Under the pieces are notes generated by a model. It ran no database searches. It was not told the origin of the DNA and saw nothing but the letters and a program-made list of their open reading frames with translations. From Paenibacillus arenilitoris (GTDB lineage: Bacteria > Bacillota > Bacilli > Paenibacillales > Paenibacillaceae), in the NCBI RefSeq assembly GCF_014705655.1, contig NZ_JACXIY010000014.1, forward strand, positions 124,001 to 188,000: a stretch of 64,000 nt of DNA, written 5' to 3'. The translations under genes and the position numbers were made by a program. Positions 62,356-64,000 of the stretch are shown here, piece by piece (the stretch's first letter is position 1; every line of letters starts with the position of its first letter).

Positions 62356-62645
62356 AAAAAATCCCACCCCCAAGACTTCTTGTCAGTCTCAGGGACGAGA
62401 TTGGATCCTCGTGGTACCACCCAGATTCGCCGATGCGTCGCCGCCTCGGCCTCTTCAAGTACGGCATCGGCCCGCAATGCGTATACTCTAGCTCGGTATC
62501 GGGAGCTCCCGGCGCACCATCCCCCCGATTCGCGGAGTTCCGATGGGCTGCTCAGAGTCTTTCTTCGATAAAGTTCGCTTTGCCCCTTTCCAGCCGCCGG
62601 AGCTCTCTGTGAAAGATCCCTTTACCTACTCGTCTCTTCATCGCA
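62356..62645 (-). promoter_or_regulatory. T-box leader upstream of asd
   Basis: Read on the minus strand: a GAGACGAGTAGG start, an ACAGAGAGCTCC stem I segment with GGCTGGAAAGGGGC, the conserved T-box GGGTGGTACCACG at about 62408-62424, and a terminator (62356-62402) whose AAGTCTTGGGGG...TTTTTTT half competes with the T-box antiterminator. I could not assign the specifier codon with confidence. An amino acid of the aspartate family would be expected. Confidence 0.85.
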
Positions 62646-62658
62646 TTGGATTATTGCG

Positions 62659-62664
62659 ATTATA
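62659..62664 (-). promoter_or_regulatory. -10 box of the asd leader transcript
   Basis: TATAAT on the minus strand, just upstream of the leader. The -35 is not obvious. Confidence 0.45.
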
Positions 62665-62904
62665 TTATCAAAAAATGATGGCGAGGTAAACAGCATTTTA
62701 GAAAATTCCAATATTAATTACCTTTTTGGGCGGCCGTCATAGCGGATATTTGTGCCTTGGGCGTTTAAAAATAAGAATGCATAACAAGTCATTCAGCGCT
62801 TTGCTGCCGACAACAGCAACAGCGGCCAGGCTTGGACTTTTTTCGCGCCCTCGACTGCCGCTGTTGCGATTTCGGATCAGTTTAAAACCTGTAAGGCATC
62901 GTTA
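62665..62904. other. Intergenic region between asd leader and the YebC-family gene
   Basis: No gene. A 10-bp inverted repeat CAACAGCGGC/GCCGCTGTTG (62817-62826, 62857-62866) lies 40-90 bp beyond the stop of the YebC-family gene and may be its transcript end, though without a T-run. Confidence 0.4.
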
Positions 62905-63624
62905 TTACTCTTCGAACTCAACGTTGTGATAAACCTGCTGAACATCTTCCAGGTCTTCGAGCGCATCGATCAGCTTCTCGAATTGCGCCACGGAATCTTC
63001 CGGAAGCGTGACGTAGTTCTGCGCCAGCATCGTCAGCTCGGCTACCGTAAACTCGGTAACGCCCGCTTGCTTGAACGCTTCCTGCACCGCATGGAATTGA
63101 TCCGGTTCCGCATACACCATGACGGACTCGTCCTCTTCGAGCACGTCCTTCACGTCTACGTCCGCCTCGAGCAGGATATCGATCGCTTCGTCGGCCGTTT
63201 TGCCCGTAACGCCGATGACGGCCGTGGCATCGAACATGTAGGCGACCGAACCGCTGACGCCCATGTTGCCGCCGCTTTTGTTGAAAGCCGAGCGAACGGC
63301 CGGAGCGGTACGGTTCACGTTATTCGTTAAGGCATCGACGATGATCATGGAGCCGTTCGGACCGAAGCCTTCGTACCGGAGCTCCTCGTAGACCTCGTCG
63401 GCGCTTCCTTTGGCCTTGTCAAGCGCGCGGTCGATAATCGCTTTCGGGACATTGTACGTTTTGGCGCGTTCTAGGACGACCTTGAGCGCGCGGTTCGATT
63501 CGGGATCCGGCTCGCCCTTCTTGGCTGCCACGTAAATTTCGACTCCGAATTTGGCGTAGATACGGCTCGTATTCGCATCCTTCGAAGCTTTTTTCTCTTT
63601 GATATTATTCCACTTGCGGCCCAT
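62905..63624 (-). CDS. YebC/PmpR family protein
   Basis: 239 residues, full-length three-domain YebC protein. N-terminus [20 protein letters not shown], then [32 protein letters not shown] and [15 protein letters not shown] are typical. Members are conserved in most bacteria; described as DNA-binding regulators and, more recently, as translation factors for ribosome stalling at certain motifs. The TTG-free ATG start is preceded by a purine-rich AAAGTGGGA. It appears monocistronic. Confidence 0.88.
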   Translation of the reverse strand: MGRKWNNIKEKKASKDANTSRIYAKFGVEIYVAAKKGEPDPESNRALKVVLERAKTYNVPKAIIDRALDKAKGSADEVYEELRYEGFGPNGSMIIVDALTNNVNRTAPAVRSAFNKSGGNMGVSGSVAYMFDATAVIGVTGKTADEAIDILLEADVDVKDVLEEDESVMVYAEPDQFHAVQEAFKQAGVTEFTVAELTMLAQNYVTLPEDSVAQFEKLIDALEDLEDVQQVYHNVEFEE

Positions 63625-63766
63625 GCTGTTCCCACTTTCTTATTTTTTCTATCCATCTCTACAGAGCTACGCTGTTTTTTCTATTATAAAGATCTATGCC
63701 TCGCAGCCGCAAGCCTATGCTGGATTTCATCCAGTGTAAGAGGCTGGCAAATCGATCTCCAGGTCT

Positions 63767-64000
63767 CTACACGAAATCATGAAATCCTAAATAATAAACC
63801 GGATAGCCCGCAAGCTGCCTGAAACCGAGCTTCCTTGCGATGGCGATCGAGTCCTTCCGGAACTGCTCGGTCGTCCAATGCGGCGTTCCGCCAATGCTCA
63901 GGCACTTACGCATGAAAGCTGTGGCCATCGCGGTAGCCAGCCCTTTGCCGCGATGCTTCGGATCATACGTGTTAATGCCAATCTCGTGCTCACTGCCGCT
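63767..64000 (-). CDS. GNAT-family acetyltransferase, C-terminal part (5' end outside window)
   Basis: 77 residues are visible, ending at TAG 63767-63769; the frame is open to the window edge. Acetyl-CoA binding motif YDPKHRGKGLATAMATAFM (R-x-x-G-x-A type) is clear, followed by TTEQFRKDSIAIARKLGF, the usual C-terminal GNAT helix. Substrate cannot be judged without the N-terminus. Confidence 0.8.
   Translation of the reverse strand, partial: SGSEHEIGINTYDPKHRGKGLATAMATAFMRKCLSIGGTPHWTTEQFRKDSIAIARKLGFRQLAGYPVYYLGFHDFV

Noticed and set aside
62079..62612. 177-codon plus-strand frame
   Set aside because: Antisense to asd and its T-box leader.

Overview
The window looks like a chromosomal segment of a Gram-positive, endospore-forming soil bacterium of the Paenibacillaceae (Paenibacillus/Cohnella type). 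This is an inference from GC-rich coding DNA, strong AGGAGG-type ribosome binding sites with many GTG/TTG starts, SLH-anchored surface enzymes, lipobox solute-binding proteins, CcpA-type cre sites, a T-box leader, and many carbohydrate ABC transporters without their own ATPase. Almost all genes lie on the minus strand.

Layout. (1) 1-4.5 kb is an AT-richer accessory patch. It holds a truncated gene end, a four-copy 62-bp repeat, tiny ORFs, a small membrane protein, a secreted Ntox44-type toxin gene interrupted by a stop just after its signal peptide, and a two-gene unit coding for an E1-like (ThiF) enzyme and a JAMM/JAB peptidase. The E1 gene is fused in frame to the first ~135 codons of a glycoside hydrolase, so this patch appears to have recombined into a sugar-degradation locus. 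(2) 4.6-28.4 kb is a beta-mannan/hemicellulose locus: a 2009-residue SLH-anchored GH43-like enzyme, GH113 and GH26 mannanases, two pairs of CUT1 permeases, two solute-binding proteins (one a 992-residue form with extra domains), NHL-, Yip1- and DUF5696-type accessory proteins, and a LacI regulator. (3) 28.7-37.3 kb holds small stand-alone units: ArsR plus Old Yellow Enzyme, a DUF4091 protein, an XRE regulator with 84-bp repeats, two methyltransferases, YCII, Nudix, SRPBCC and VOC proteins, and a 53-codon gene that seems to start with ATT. (4) 37.3-45.8 kb is a myo-inositol catabolic operon iolD-E-C-A-G-B followed by a LacI regulator. (5) 45.8-46.8 kb is a 1-kb gene-free stretch with three different tandem-repeat families. 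(6) 46.8-61 kb is a second polysaccharide locus: GH105, an unassigned alpha-helical protein, an LplABC-type transporter, a membrane-bound AraC regulator, two xylose-isomerase-like TIM barrels, a Gfo/Idh oxidoreductase and a divergent AraC regulator. (7) 61-64 kb is housekeeping: asd behind a T-box leader, a YebC-family gene and a GNAT acetyltransferase cut by the window edge.

How the parts work together (inference). Surface and secreted glycosidases cut mannan- or pectin-type polymers. CUT1 permeases with lipoprotein binding proteins import the oligosaccharides, energised by a shared ATPase encoded elsewhere. Cytoplasmic isomerases and dehydrogenases, and the inositol pathway, feed the products to central metabolism. 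LacI/AraC regulators and CcpA-type sites set expression. The most unusual item is the glycosidase::E1-JAB unit at 2.4-4.2 kb, a probable remnant or rearranged form of a bacterial ubiquitin-like conjugation/defence operon.
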